Below are positions 33,880 to 47,284 of a stretch of 64,000 nt of DNA, in pieces. The notes under the pieces were generated by a model. That model made no database searches and had not been told where the DNA came from. It saw nothing but the letters and a program-made list of their open reading frames with translations. A program made the translations under genes and the position numbers. The stretch's first letter is position 1. The number at the start of each line of letters is the position of its first letter. The DNA is from Crocodylus rhombifer. Taxonomy: Eukaryota > Chordata > Crocodylia > Crocodylidae. The stretch is from positions 1 through 64,000 of the forward strand of contig JAVSML010025156.1 of NCBI GenBank assembly GCA_038503035.1. Direction: 5' to 3'.

Positions 33880-35379
33880 GGTTAAGTACAGGCAGTCAAA
33901 AAGCCTAAGACTGAATCAATTCAGTCTTTGCAAGTTAGTCCAAACTGCAGAAATTAAACTGAGAAACAACTGGACACACATTCACTTCTGATTCAGGAAA
34001 TGCAGCCACGTGCCTGCAGTGCCTCAGCCAGAAGCCAAGGGGTGTGCAAGCATGGCTCTCTGGCACATAGCCAGCATGGGCTGTGTATTTGCTTCCTCTT
34101 CCTGCTGCCCACAAGTTGTCTGAGGTTTGCATTCCAGAGCCACAGCAGCAGGACTCTGCAAGGTTGCTAACAGGTGCCCCTGGGATTTGTAGTCCACAGT
34201 CACAGCCAGCAGTAAGTTTCAGTAAGCTTAGCAGCAGGGAAGTTCTGTACTCAGGGAAGGTGGGTTTAACCTCCCTCCATTGTCTTAGACCCCAGCTGGG
34301 GTTTGCCTGCAGGGGTGAGGGCAGTCCCTGTCCCCATTCCCTCCCCCCAGTGCTTCTCTGCTGGAACAGACAGCAAAGCCCTGGCCAGGGGTGGAAAGCA
34401 TGCTGGGATGCTGGGGTATTGTGATTTAACTTGAACCAGGAAGGGGTCTGGGGCAGAAGTTTCATAAACCAGTTTGACCCAAATCAGTTAAGTCTAATAC
34501 TACATTCAATCAGATTTCTCTTCAACCAGTTTCAGCCATTTTGAAAGTGGTTTATGTGCACTGAGCTTCTGTTCTGTTAGGCTAAGGACAGACATTCAAG
34601 AAGCCTGAATTGATTCAGTCTTTGCAGGATAGTTTAACCTGGCTAGGTTGAACTGGGATGTCTGTGCAGTTACAAACTAGACATGCAGGCACATGCCTGC
34701 AGTGACTCAGGCTAGAAGCTGGGGAGCACTAAAGCAACCTTCCACAGCAGTGAGCTGGGAGAGGGAGGGGGCAGGCCCCCCGGCAGGAGGCTCTGATTAG
34801 CCCAGGATGGAATTGATAACTGTTTATCACCCCCTAACTCAGTGTTTATCACCCCATTAAGAAAACAACAAGAGGGATATTACCAGCTACCTGTTGATTC
34901 TGCCTGTTGATTGTATCTGTTGATTCAGCATGGAACGTAACTAGCACGTGGTCTGCTAGCTAATAGACAGACACCTCTCCGCAAGGCAGAGGGGAGGGGG
35001 GAATTCCTGCTTAGCAGGCAGTGGTGAGGGGGAGGAGGGGAAGGGGGGAGCAGCCCACAGTCTGCTGAACTGCAGCCAGGGAGCAGAGGGGAGGGGCCAG
35101 CCCTGCTGTGGAGCAGAGAGTCTCACCCAGCTCAGAGAGCATGCTGGGATGCTGGGGGTGTTTGGTTTATCTTAAACCAGCAAGGGGTCTGGGACAGACA
35201 TTGCAAAAGCCAGTTTGACCAAAATCAGTTAAGTCTGATACTACATTCAACCGGGTTTCTCTCAAATCCATTTCAGCCATTTTCCAAATGATTTATGTGC
35301 ACCGAACATCTGTTCTGTCACAGGTTTAAACCATTTCTGGTCACTTAAACCTGTTTATGTGTAACTTCTGTCCCTAGCC
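33880..35379 (+). mobile_element. Two nested family A MITEs
   Basis: The outer copy begins GGTTAAGTACAGGCAGTC after CCA (33877-33879) and matches 30874-31560 nearly throughout. At a TTA (34577-34579) near its right end a second copy begins GGCTAAGGACAGACATTC. The block ends TCCCTAGCC followed by CCA (35380-35382), matching the outer flank. The outer copy's own last 50-60 bp are missing, which suggests deletion between the two similar right ends after the insertion. The inner copy has a different purine-rich interior (34980-35100). Confidence 0.75.
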
Positions 35380-35382
35380 CCA

Positions 35383-37969
35383 GTGAACAATGGCCACTAT
35401 CTCAAGTCAGCTTTTTCCCCACTTTGAAATATTTGTTTGACTAGGGGGAGAAATATTGGATCTGCAGAACAGAATCAGGTACACTTTCATGCGACAGTAG
35501 ACTCATATATCCCTTTCTCCAGTGAATTAGTCTCATGCTACCACAGGCAAGAAAAATCAATCGAGTATGCTAAGGTGTATTAGTGAAGCACAAGTTATAG
35601 GTGATCAAACACTATTGAAAGTTGATGGCCTGCAACCTACAGGATGTCAGATGGGATGATGTAGTCATCCCTTTTAGCTGTAAAATCAGAAATGTATTAA
35701 TCTGGAATGTATTTGATGGATGCGTTTTTTTTCCTAATTCAAATGCAATTATGCCAAATAGCACTTTATATGCAGGTAATCAGTGGGAGTGCAAGTCATT
35801 GGGTACTTATAGACCACAGATAAATGTTGAAAAGGAGGCAGCTTTGGCGTTTGTGGGGTGTTTTTTTTTTTGGTTTATTGATTGCAGGCTATTATCTTGG
35901 ATGATGGTATCTATAGGCTCACTACTTGAATCTCAAAAAAGCCCCGTTTATATTACTTTGGGAAAATTATTGGGATAATTATGGGATTGTAATATAAAGT
36001 ACCGTAATTACACTTTAATGTTTTTCATTGATTGTCTGAGGTTTGCACTTGGCAGTTCTTTACCAGTAAACCTATACATTTTCTGTGCTTGTGTGGAAAA
36101 TGAATGACTTCATTTCAATTGCACGATGAAAAATTTCCAAAATTTAGAAGATAGGCATTTCTGTGCTGAAAGTGTTAATAAATTAAGCACCCATTGTCAC
36201 ACTGAGGTAATTTTTAACTAATCAAGAACGGCTTCAACATCCCTGAACATTTCTCCTTGGTTTCCCACACATTCGTCACCTAGTAGAGTAGGGCCCTGAT
36301 GTATACTTGAATCAGACTCTTCAAGGAAGATGTGATACAAAGGCTACTGAGGACGGTTGCAGTACTCCTACTGCTTAAAATGGAACAGGCTTTAGAAAGT
36401 GGAAACATGGATTAAACCACGTTACTGGTTGAAGAAGCAAATTTGTCCTTTTTAGTCGCTCAGTGACTATAACAAGAGCTCAAATTTTTAAATCTGTGAA
36501 GTAAAATTAAAAGTAAATTTCCCTTACAGACATATATTCTGGGCGTATAGAATAAAGCCTTTTTTTACTCCTTTCTCACTGGATAAAGTACATTAGTCTT
36601 ATTCATGCGTACCTTTTTGTGTAGCTAGCTATGAATGTGCTGCCATCTCATGGCAAGCTACAGTGTAATTAGAAATGACATAACTCCTCAGGACAAATTA
36701 GTATCATTATGTAAATTTGACCTGCCCAAAGATAACTAAATAACAAAGAAATTGTCAGCTTGTGTTCTAAGACTAAGGACATTCTCTGTATTTCCATGTA
36801 ACAGATAATGAGACTCTAAGTGCCAGAACAATTGTGGCTGAACCTATTGTACATCCCTCTACTTGTACAATTTTTTTGTTGCTTGCCTTCAGAAGAATAA
36901 AGGACCTTGACTGCACAGTATTAATATTAAAGATGCCTGGGATAATAAAACAAATCCCACTGAATATTGCTATCAGCACAATTTGTTCCTTCAGAGAAAA
37001 ATATCTTTCTTTGCTTTCAGCAGCAAATATTAGTGTAAATGGTAGAGGAAAAAAATGTAATTAGTCTATTAAGGTGACTTGTTAAAGAACACAAGTCTCT
37101 TTACACTCAAGGGGAAAGGGAAGCTTTTTGTCTTTGCATGTTCGTGGTTTTTTTCCATGGATAGCTATTACTGTATATCTCAGTTTTCATTATGGCATTC
37201 TCAGCCTGCAAGTAAATTTGATTACAGTTTGGTACTTTGGATTTCTATTCTGCTCTATTAAACTACTTCCTTGTCATCTGTCACTACGGTATGATATAAA
37301 ATTATAGTCATATACATTATTATTATAATAATGAAACCTTAAGGTTCCAGCTGGGTCATTTGAGATAATTAGAAGTGGTCTCTTATGAAAAGCAAATTCG
37401 TTTATAGGTGTCACTGCATTCCTTTTTAAGGGTCTTCTCCCATCAAGTGATGGGCACTCTCATTTCTAAACTTAAGGCAATGGTTTGACCAATTTTTCAA
37501 CCCAGCCAATGAGACTGCTTGCATATATAATGGTTGAGAGGATTCTGGCTATAAATTGTGTGTAGCTGCTGTGTGTTTATTAATAGTCTATTAAGTACAA
37601 AACAAGTAATGGTAGTTTATCAACATGTTTATCTCTACATGATCATCTCTACAAATTTAAAAAGGGCAAGGTGAACATCTAATCATTTAAATAAAAAATG
37701 GCAACTAACATTGCCTGTGTAGCATCTCAAGTTGGAGAAACAGGAGACAAAATAACTTTTTTAGCCATCCTGTAATTAAAAGGCATAACGTTATACTGGT
37801 GCTCTAATGTTTATGAAAAAAAATTAGTTGGTGGAACCAATACTGTCTTGTGTTTGAACTCCACATTTCTTTTATGTGTATTTCTAGCATTTAATATGAT
37901 TAGACCTAAAGGTACTGTTATAAGGATTCTGGGTCTGATATTAAGACCATAAGTTGCACAGTGTGGCTT
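35383..37969. other. No gene recognised
   Basis: AT-rich unique-looking sequence. A frame at 35622-35978 (118 codons, non-ATG start, rich in aromatic residues) lacks any recognisable domain. Confidence 0.5.
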
Positions 37970-37972
37970 TTA

Positions 37973-39430
37973 GGCTATGGACAGATATTACACACAAACT
38001 GGTTTAAACCTGTAACAGAGCAGAAGTCCAGTGCACATAAACCAGTTTCAAAATGGCCAAAATTGGTTTGAGATAAACCTGGTGGAACTTAATTGATTGA
38101 GCTCAAACCAGTTTATGCAGTGTCTGTCCCAGACCCCTTCCTTGTTTAAGTTAAATCAGAGCCCCCAGCATCCCACCATGCTCTCTGGGCCAAACTCTTT
38201 GCTCCAGTCCAGCAAGGCTGGCCCCTGGCTGGAGCAGGGGCAGGTAGGGGTGGGGGCCTGCCCAGATGCTGCACCTGGAAGGGAGCAGGGGAGAAGTTTA
38301 TTCCCCCGCCTCCCCTGTTCCACCAGCATCGACCTGCACTTCTTCTCCATGGGCTGCTCCAGTAGTGAGGGCATGACCAACCCCAGCAGTGGCCTGGGCT
38401 GAATAGCCAAGGAGGAGTTTAATTCCCCTTTCCCTGTCCCACTGGCAGCGACCTGAGCCAGGGTCCAAAGGGCACTCTCCCATTGCTGCTGCAGTGGCGG
38501 ACTCAGGTGCAGCCAAACACTGGCCGGCATGGCTCCTGAGGCAGAGGGGGCAGGAGGGGGATTATTCCCTCCTCTAAGCTCTCTGCCCTTGGAGGACAAT
38601 CTGTCTGCCCTGACTGCCATTGCCGCCTCTCATTCCCTGCTTGGGGCAAGAGGCAGAATAAGGCTCCTCCTGCCCCTCTGCCAGATGCTGGAGGGAGGGG
38701 GGAATAACACCCCTCCCTGCCCCCTTGCCTAAGGGGCTCTGCCAGCCAGCCTCTTGCCACACCCCTGCCTCTGTCACTAGGCACGGCTCTTGATAGGAGC
38801 AGCATCCCCTGTCATGGTGTTTGGGGAGCACAAGCCTCTTCCTGGCAGGGGGCCACACTGCAGGGCCAGCATTCCCCCACCAGTGTCTGGGGCAGGAGGG
38901 GGGCTTATTCTGCTGCTTGCCTCAAGCAGACAGCAAGAGATGGTAGCGGCGGTCAGAGTGGGTAGATCCCAGCTGTGGTCCCCCAGGGGCCGCAGGGGTA
39001 GAGGGGGGAAAAAATGCCCTCCCTGCTCCCTCTGCCTCAGGAGCCATGCCGACCAGTGCTTGGCCATGCCTGGCCCCAGGCAGCAGCAAGGGGAGAGCTA
39101 CCAGTGGACCCTGGCTCGGGTTCCTGCCAGTGGGACAGGAAGGGGGAAATTTAATTCCTCCTTGGCCAGTTTACGCCAGGCTACTGCCCAGGCTGGCCAT
39201 GCCTCCTCCTCCTCCACCCCTTCCCCACCAGCATAGCTTCCTCGCAGCCAGGGCCATGCTCTAGTGCCCCCTGGCACCTGGCCTGAGAAACTGCAGGCAT
39301 GTGCCTGCATTTCCTCAGTCCAGAGGGAATGTCTGTGCACTTGCAAATCAGTTCAACCTAGGCAGGTTAGACTAATCTGCAGAGATTGAATCAAATCAGG
39401 ATCCGGCTTGTTGAATGTCTGTTCGTAGTC
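37973..39430 (-). mobile_element. Family A MITE, long copy with palindromic interior
   Basis: Reverse orientation relative to the other large copies. The ends GGCTATGGACAGA and its counterpart TGTTCGTAGTC are flanked by TTA (37970-37972 and 39431-39433). The CCCCAGCATCCCA block and the ACCAGTTT motifs mark the family. The inner 0.9 kb is GC-rich and folds on itself. Frames of up to 154 codons on both strands come from this GC-rich repeat and are not genes. Confidence 0.8.
38330..39240. repeat. Imperfect palindrome of about 0.9 kb
   Basis: Pairs of blocks run inward symmetrically about 38785. AGCCAAGGAGGAGTTTAATT (about 38405) pairs with AATTTAATTCCTCCTTGGCC (about 39147). GGCATGGCTCCTGAGGCAGA (38526) pairs with the complement near 39050. 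GGCAGAATAAG (about 38651) pairs with CTTATTCTGC (about 38910). The arms are clearly related but diverged, so they are not a recent duplication. Confidence 0.7.
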
Positions 39431-39433
39431 TTA

Positions 39434-42400
39434 AAGGTCCTGAGTGCACTATGCGATCCAAAAAATTATGCATCCTGCCATGTTAGATCTTGATCATCTG
39501 TCATGGCAGGTCACATGATTGTGGGAGCTGGGATAAAATTCCTCATATCCTACTTTATGTTTAAATTAACATGTGACAGACACATAGATGCCATGTGCTT
39601 TTTTAAAGGCCACTGTAGAAAGTGTAGACATGTTGCCACAAAACTATTCTGTCACCATTAAAAGCAATCTGGTTCTCTGATGCTCCTTTTTTATAAACTA
39701 GAGAGTGAAGCTTTGCTAAATAGTCTGAGTGATTTACCATCCATTATCACGGCTGCTTGGTGAGAAAACTGAAATAGAAGTACTAGCCTCCTGATTTAAA
39801 AAGAAAAAAAAGACGTATTCTGTCCTCAGTGTTTGTGGGGAGAGCGAAAGGACATCTCATTGATAAAATACACGAGGAAATTCTCAGACTATAGAGAATG
39901 AATATCAAGTCAGTCAGATGTTTTCTCACTCACTGAATGGAAAGGCCTGGGAGTTCCCATACAGCTTTCGAAGCAGCATCCTCATGTTCAGTTCCCTCAA
40001 GTTCCCATTACAAAATACAGTCCCTAAAGCCCCTTTCAGCTTTGACAAATCAAAGCCCATTTCAACCAAAAAGCTTCTCTGTGACCTAGGGGCCATCTCT
40101 GTGAAAATTCACGACTGCCACCTGCTGCTAATGAGAACAATATATTATTCTCAAAAATGGCAACAGCCAGTGCCCCTTTCAACAGATCTCTGTCTACTAG
40201 GAATATGTAGTCTACGTATTTCTATATAGACTACAGGAAAATATATGATTTTATCTGGGCAAAGGAGAAGACGATACTGATTTTCTTCACAATGTGTAGT
40301 TTAAAAAATTGGGTACATTTTTCGTTTTGGTTTTTCTCCCAGTCTTACTTTTTTGTGACTCTGAAGACAATATGTTCTGATGCACAGAACGCTTGTGCCG
40401 GTATCTTCCTTTTCAGAGTCTCTGTTGCTCCAGACTTCTTAGCTCAGCAGAGAAATAGAAAGGTTGACTTGGTGATGTAGTACCTTTTATCTCCATCTTT
40501 TCCAAAGCTGCTGGGCAGGGCGCCCTGCGCACTTAACTTAAAGCAGCTCCAAGGATTCTCTTGGTATTTTTTTCATAGGAATATACTGAAGGGGTGTGCC
40601 AGCTCTAATAAAATGCCAAAACACAGCAGTGCACTAGCCATCCCCATTGGCTCCGTGCCACTTGCAGTTTCCCTTATAGGAGGAATCTCTAGCTGGGGAG
40701 TTATACTGGCTATCTGACTGTCTTCTGTTGCCAGATTAGAAGAAGTGGGGCCAAAAACCTTCAGAGCATATTTTGATTGGTAATAACACTTCCCTGTATC
40801 CTTTTAAACAAAATGTTTACTAAGTATCCACAACTCTCATTGCACTCATTGGAAACTATGCGTATTCATTACTTGAAAAGTCAAAGTCCAGTGTTACACT
40901 GACTCTAAATGGGATAATAACTAGAAAAGTAGAAGGATAATAAAACATCTGTATGATCTTTTTACAAGAAACATATTTCACCTGGCTTGAACATGAGATT
41001 TTTAGGGGCTCTTGGGCTGGACATAACACTTTAAAGGATTGAATAAATGGTGTCATTATTGTGTCACGCTCACTTTCAGATGCTTTTTATGAAATAAGTT
41101 GTAGAGAACTATATGGAATACAACTCAATTAATTCTTCTTGTTCACAGTAGGGGGTCTGCTTTGTCCTAGTTAGAAAATAAATTTGTTGTGAAATCATTA
41201 GAATGACTATAGGCCAAGATGAGGGAACATGCCATGGTAAAGCCAAAATAAATGGAAAACTGTTTTTAATCACTGCTGTTGTCCACGATGTCAACTTTCA
41301 TCTGTTTCTAAAAACCTGTGCTTTTGAAACTACTATTCTGATCATCTCTGCTAGTAGCAAAGATCCTGCTGTGGACAAAGCCCTTTGTCCAAGAGATCAT
41401 TTCCGTCTTAATTGGCCATGTTATTTCGCCTAGGCTGGAAAATAATTTGGAAAGCTAGTGATGTACTAAGCTCAGAAGAAAAAGCATGGCCGCATGAATA
41501 AGCACAGTAATAAAGTCCAGAGGTATAATTTTGGCTTGACTAAAGTCAGTGACATGACTCTCATTTGAGTTCAATACAGTCATGGTATAACCTCTGATAC
41601 TAATTTTAGGTCTCCATCATGTTCTTACCTCTTGTCTCCTCACAGCCCAAGCAGATCTTTTTTTTTTTTTTCTTTTGGGTGATGGTATTTACTTTCTTTC
41701 TTTTCCCTACAGTCCCACAGAACCACACCATAGAGGAAAAACTTGGCAGAAGTGTGGTACTCTGAAGGGACAATGGTACCCACAATGTGACAAGTGGGAA
41801 ATGTTTAAATGGCTTTCTATAATCTACCTGCAAAAATGAACGGACAGTATGTGGGCCGTTTTGTACTGCTACAAGGATAATTTGAAATGTTGTGGAGCCC
41901 ACACCTTCTGCCTTTGAAAGCAGTGGAGGCACAGTCCTTTGGAGCTTGGTCCAACCCCTGATTTGAAGTAATAGGAAAGATTGCTTTTAACAGGGTTCAA
42001 ATCAAGCTGCTGTTCTATGTGAAGGAGGGGGTGGGAAATGCAGAGTTTAGGTGAAACGGTGATGCCGAGAGATGTGTTATCTTGACTGGTTACTTTGCAG
42101 AACATTTGGGTCACAATGTAGAGTTCAATAAATTGACACAATATGTATGTCAAACTAATGGAATAAAGGAAAAGCCCACGGGTGAATCTGGATCACCTTA
42201 TGTGCGCAAATCATTCTGTGAACTTCAGTGATGTTAACTGAGTCGGAAAAATGGACAGAATATGACTTGAATCTTCCCCTTTTCCCCCTGCCTTCCCCTG
42301 GACTTACCTGCTAACTTAACCACCCACTGGGCAAAAAAGATTGTTTGGGGTGAGTCTATAGCTGAGAATAGCTGTAAAGAAAAGTGGAGGAGATGGGGAG

Positions 42401-43450
42401 TGTCATTTGAAGGTGGTAGCTTTCAAATTAAAGCCTTGATATTGCAATGTAGGGATTCATTGTAGTGATAGAAGCCAGCCTTACTCACCTGATTAGTCCC
42501 TCAAGTCATCGACTCAAGCAGTCTGCTCTCGTTAGGCACACCCGCTTGCACGGATCAATATTCAGTCATGTGGCCTTTAATGTTTTTCAGCTAGGCCATG
42601 CTATTTTATTATGTTAAGTATTGAAGAAAATGCCTGGCCTACTTTTCCTGGGTCTCATTGATGAAGAACTTGGGTGCATTTCATAAAAGCAGGCAAATTA
42701 AAAGCCTTGTGATTCAGGTAGACTAGAGGTTTTCATCAATGTTTTATGGTGTTAAATTAATTACCTGTATGGCCACAGGGTATGCAAGATAATTAGATAG
42801 GTAAATCTGTGTAGCTTCATTGAAATAAGAACTTTGTGTCAATGTACAACAGCTGAAGATCTAGCTCAGGTGCTTTAAAAATGTTCCCCTGCTCAGTGCT
42901 TGTTCATCAAATCGGCTTTCCTGACAAGAGGTGCAGAACTGTGTCTGAAAATTTTCTTTTAAGGGTATAGAGTCTTAAATCAAGGGTTTTTTTCCTGAGT
43001 CAAATAATTTTTTTTCCTGTAAGCAAGATGAGGCAGCACTGTTCATTTTGTTTCAGTTAAAAAACAATAAACACACAGCCACTGATGAATATATGTATTG
43101 GGAATCGGTTGACTCACCAACTTCTGTTAATTCTGCAGTTTACCAATTGCCTACCATTAATCCTAATTCTTCTCTTGCCCCTGGAGGAATTGGCCTGTGG
43201 ATGTCCAAAATCCATTCTGCATTAAACACAGTCCAAGCCCCTTTGATAACATAAGGGATTAATAGCAGGAAAACCCAAATTACCACTGTGTGTATTTTTA
43301 TAAATTAACATGAAACCAAAAGACAGCAGAAAAGATTGCCAATTAGTAGTTAGAGGCTGATTCTCTACTGTCCTGCATTTTGTGCAGGGTGTATATAAAA
43401 CAGTATTAATATTGCTTTATAGTACAGGAGCAGATACAAACTTTAATTGA
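39434..43450. other. No gene recognised
   Basis: Four kilobases of AT-rich unique-looking sequence with a T-run at 41659-41671. Frames up to 108 codons on both strands have no known similarity. No transposon ends were recognised. Confidence 0.5.
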
Positions 43451-43454
43451 TATT

Positions 43455-43672
43455 AGAACCCATTGTGCTGGGTGCTACAGAAATGCATCATGGGAAACAA
43501 CCCCTATCCCAAAGGTCCAAATAGACAAGGCAGACAAGGGGTGAGAGCAAAACCAGAGGCACAGAAAAGCGAAATGAGTAAGGTCCCAAACCAGCTCAGT
43601 GTCAAAGCTGGGAATTGAAGTTGGGTCTCCTGATCCCAATGCCCCAGTACCACCCAGCTGAGCAAACTGGCT
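43455..43672 (+). repeat. MIR/L3-type retroposon remnant
   Basis: The order of blocks is that of an ancient amniote MIR/L3-like retroposon: GTGCTGGGTGCTACAGAAATG, AAATAGACAAGGCAGACAAG, AGAGGCACAGAAAAGCGAAATG, and AGTTGGGTCTCCTGATCCCA. It is long but diverged. Confidence 0.5.
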
Positions 43673-44017
43673 CTTTTATTTGGTCATTATGGGTTGCTGT
43701 ATTCCATGGCATGGTTAAAAGGGACTTTTCATGTCAGCCATGTTTCAATATTCATCTCTAGATTTTCTTTGCGGTGTCAGAATACTTTCTCTCTAAGCCT
43801 CTACCCCACCACGATTAGTCAAAAAATTAGTTTTAAATTTGCAGAAAAAACTTCAGAAATTACTGTTTCGGGGCCATACTTGCATGCTAAACTTCAAAAT
43901 GGTGCTTGAGAAGACTTTAGTGTGCTCAGTTTTAATGTGTTTAATATTACAAATCTAAGTTTCCCCCTGCCAGACATGCTTTTTAAAGGAATGTAACACC
44001 AAATACTTAGGCAGAGC

Positions 44018-44090
44018 AGGGTGGCACCTTAAACTAATGGATTCAGAGGCAAGTGCTTTTCTGCACGACAGTCTACTTTGTCAGATGCTA
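44018..44090 (-). repeat. Sauropsid LINE/SINE tail-like fragment
   Basis: GGGTGGCACCTTAAACTAAT followed by TGCACGACAGTCTACTTTGTCAG resembles, in reverse, a tail sequence common in turtle and crocodilian retroposons. The family is not certain. Confidence 0.3.
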
Positions 44091-45084
44091 GTAATTGTCT
44101 TTTCTTGTCTACTAGGCTCAATGGTCAAAAACTCACAAGTTGCTATTCATAACATTAATAAACCCCATCTTTCAATATAAAACAGTGTTTTGAAGGAAAA
44201 GATGTTTCTCTCTGAAGCTAATGCTATAGGGAATAGTTTTCCATTATAAATTGTTTGCATGGCATGTTATTGTAAGACAAGATGATGTATGAAAAACTAA
44301 ATTTAATAAACTATTTAATTTCTTTCCTGGGTCCCTGCCCTGCCGCTAAGTCATAAAAAATACCCTGGATCATTATTCTTAGCTGGTAGCTCTGACTGAC
44401 GACTGGAATTAGACTGATTTGCATCAATTTAGAAACTAACCTCTTCAAATTCCTTGGGCTGTTTCTAATACAAGTATGTTGGACCCAGTGTTATGGCAGT
44501 GTCTTTACTTGCCATTTTGTAGTACTCCCTGGTACAATCTTCTTATTGACTTCACTCGGTTTTGCTAGCTTTAATCCTACACCAGGTTTGTCCTGTATGC
44601 TCTGATTCTGTAGGAACTTGCAAGATGCTAAGAAATAGCCTATATATCTCCTGTTTAAAAATTCCCATTTTTTCACATTTCTGTTTCACGATTAGCAGGA
44701 AATATTCTTTATGGCCTCAGCATTTTAGGCTGATTCCTACGTGCCTAAGTCATCCTCTTCAGTGGGCGGGAAGGGAGGGGGATTGTATGTGACAAACAGA
44801 ATTTGGTCCTGTGATAGGAAATTGTGGGCAAACTCAGTTTTGGGGTCTGTATATATTATTCAATCATAACTGGGCAAAATTTTCAAAAGTGAGGATTGAA
44901 GTCAATTCTGCTCTCACTAAAGTCAATGAGAATATTACCATGGATTTCAACACGATGAGGTTGGTCAAGTCTGAGAACCTATGAACATCCCACCCACCGT
45001 GTGTGCCTACAATCCCTGTCGTTTCATTATTTTTGTTCTGATCTATCTTGGGGACTCGCACAGTTTGCATTATAGTAGCATCTG
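44091..45084. other. No gene recognised
   Basis: AT-rich sequence with short unsupported frames. Confidence 0.5.
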
Positions 45085-45250
45085 GGTATCCTTTGCATCT
45101 TCTAATAAAGTTATCCTCACAGTACTCTGTGAGGTAGGGTATTACTACAAAGCCCTTCTAATATTTAAGGAATTTAGTCATAGGGAGGCCAAAATATTTA
45201 TTCAAAATCATACAGGATTATCTGTGGTAGAGTTGGAGGCTTGTGAGGAA
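45085..45250 (+). repeat. MIR/L3-like remnant
   Basis: ATCCTCACAGTACTCTGTGA, then GGTAGGGTATTACTAC, and further on AAAATCATACAGGATTATCTG follow the core and tail of MIR/L3-type elements. Confidence 0.4.
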
Positions 45251-47014
45251 GTAAATATGTATGTGACCTACTAGGAACTACAGAAATAAACTGCTTTAAA
45301 TTGGGACCTAGGCATATGGTACATTTACTCTGTTGCATCATTCCTCTGTTTTATATTAGAGACATGCCTCCTGGCTGGGCTTAGGAATATGATAGTAGCT
45401 CTTCTGGTGTTAAAAAAAAAAAAAAAAAAACATAAGAAGTCTTTCGACCATGATCTTGCTTCTACTGAATGAATCTTTGGCCATAGATCTCAGTAGACTT
45501 CACTTATCTGTTAGTCTGCCATGCCAGTGATCAAAATCAATGGGTCAGATATAATTAATTTTAACAGGAGTTGTGTGACATCTTGGATCTTCTTCTATGC
45601 ATGCAAAGCAAAACTAGTATCATTTGTTTGCTAAATAATTCTTTCAAATTGCCAAATCTGAAGTGTTAGCGTTCCTATAAATTCACACCAAACGACTGGA
45701 CTGTCCCTGCAGCACTGAAGGCAGCTCTATGCAATTATGAAAAGTTTAACTGAGAATATTCCCCCTTATTGTCCATTCAGCAGAAAAAAAGTAAATTGCC
45801 CTTCTCTGCTTTGTCCCCTTTTTCTTCCTTTTTTATTATTTCCTGAATAAACTATGGTTTAATCTTCTTACGCTTTTTATCTAATCCTGTGCGCTGCCTT
45901 TATACTGTACCAACAGCCGAGGCATTTTATTATGGTTCCCCCCTTTTTTTTTTTAAGTCTTTTACTTTTTTTTTAATACATTGCATACATACATTCTTTC
46001 ATTTCATGTGTATTGTGTTGCCTTGTTTCTTACTGCACCTTTTCTCATCTCCCACACATTGTGATAAATACTGGGTTTGCATTTTGCTTATGAATCTGAG
46101 CCTTCACAAAAGCGTGAGATAGCAGTTTGACAATCATAAAAAGAACTTCAGTGTTTAATTTTAAACCTTAAGAGGCTTGCTATTATTATTATGGTTATTG
46201 CTATTGTTATTATTTATTAAAAAGGGTGAAGAGCCACAGATCGCAGCAGGTTCAAGGTGAATGGTGGGTGTTCACTGATATCAATTAAGCAGCGATATCA
46301 TTTTTTGCTACATGATAAACTGATATTTAATCTAAAGCTTTCGTGTATCTTGTTAAATAGTCATCTCGATCAATTAATTGGTTCTACAATGCTTTGAAAG
46401 CATCAAAGAAAGTATCAGCCACATCTTGCATCCTTATTCAGGCTAATTCCTTTTGGGGCATGTACTTTGTCTCACTGAAATCCATTGTCTCGGTGAAATC
46501 CATAGACATTTTGTGTGGGTTTGGCCTATTGAGTCTACTGGCATGAGTAAAAACAATGTTTGGTCTAATCATTAGCACTATCATAACTATAAATCCAAAT
46601 AAGGCCAGGAAAGGATTAGGGATTAATTTGTGGGCATGGACAGTTGTTCAACAGATTTTTTTAGCAGAGTCCAATCTACTTCATTAACATAAGTTACAGC
46701 ACACTGTAAACATCATGTTTCCTACATTAACTGTTTTCCTAGGTGCTGTTTAAGGAGTTCAGTCATGCAAAACTGTGAACACCGCCACTGATCCAGTGAA
46801 GCACTTAAGCATGTGCATAATTTCAAGTACGCATTTAACATTAAGCATAGCATTAGCTCCACTCCCTGTACACAAATGATTAGCTGATCTATGGCATAGA
46901 GTCAGGTTATTAACCTGGTATTAAACTACTTAGCTCCTGCTGCATTGTTTTCTTCCATAAGTGTCAGTTTTTGGTAAGACAGACACCTCAATAAGGTATT
47001 GAGGCATGCCAGTG
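45251..47014. other. No gene recognised
   Basis: AT-rich sequence with an A18 run (45413-45430), T-runs, and an ATT-rich stretch near 46170-46220. Nothing gene-like. Confidence 0.5.
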
Positions 47015-47016
47015 TA

Positions 47017-47282
47017 CATGAAAACCTCCTTATTTGCAGATTTGGCATTTGCCGTTTCAAATATTTGCAAATGCCGAACCCGCATTTTAAATGCACTTTA
47101 AGCACTTACTGGAGCGCCACGCTTGCTGCCGCCAGACTCCTGCTCCCGCCCATGGGCTCCCACCATCGCCACCAGAGCTGTGTCCACCTCCCCAGCTGCC
47201 AGGGCCACTGCGTTCATGAATGCAGTGCCTTATTCATGGGGCATAAGAGAACATATCTCCTGTGAACAGCGAGGGTCGCCTG
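47017..47282. mobile_element. Tigger/pogo-like MITE (Tc1/mariner)
   Basis: The left end CATGAAAACCTCCTTATTTGC and the reverse complement of the right end, CAGGCGACCCTCGCTGTTCAC, align as inverted repeats. TA flanks it at 47015-47016 and 47283-47284. The interior includes GATTTGGCATTTGCCG and a GC-rich non-coding part. Confidence 0.6.
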
Positions 47283-47284
47283 TA

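Noticed and set aside
38156..39346. Cluster of overlapping frames and a GC-rich block suggesting a CpG-island gene
   Set aside because: The block is the palindromic interior of a family A MITE with precise TTA flanks; frames occur equally on both strands.
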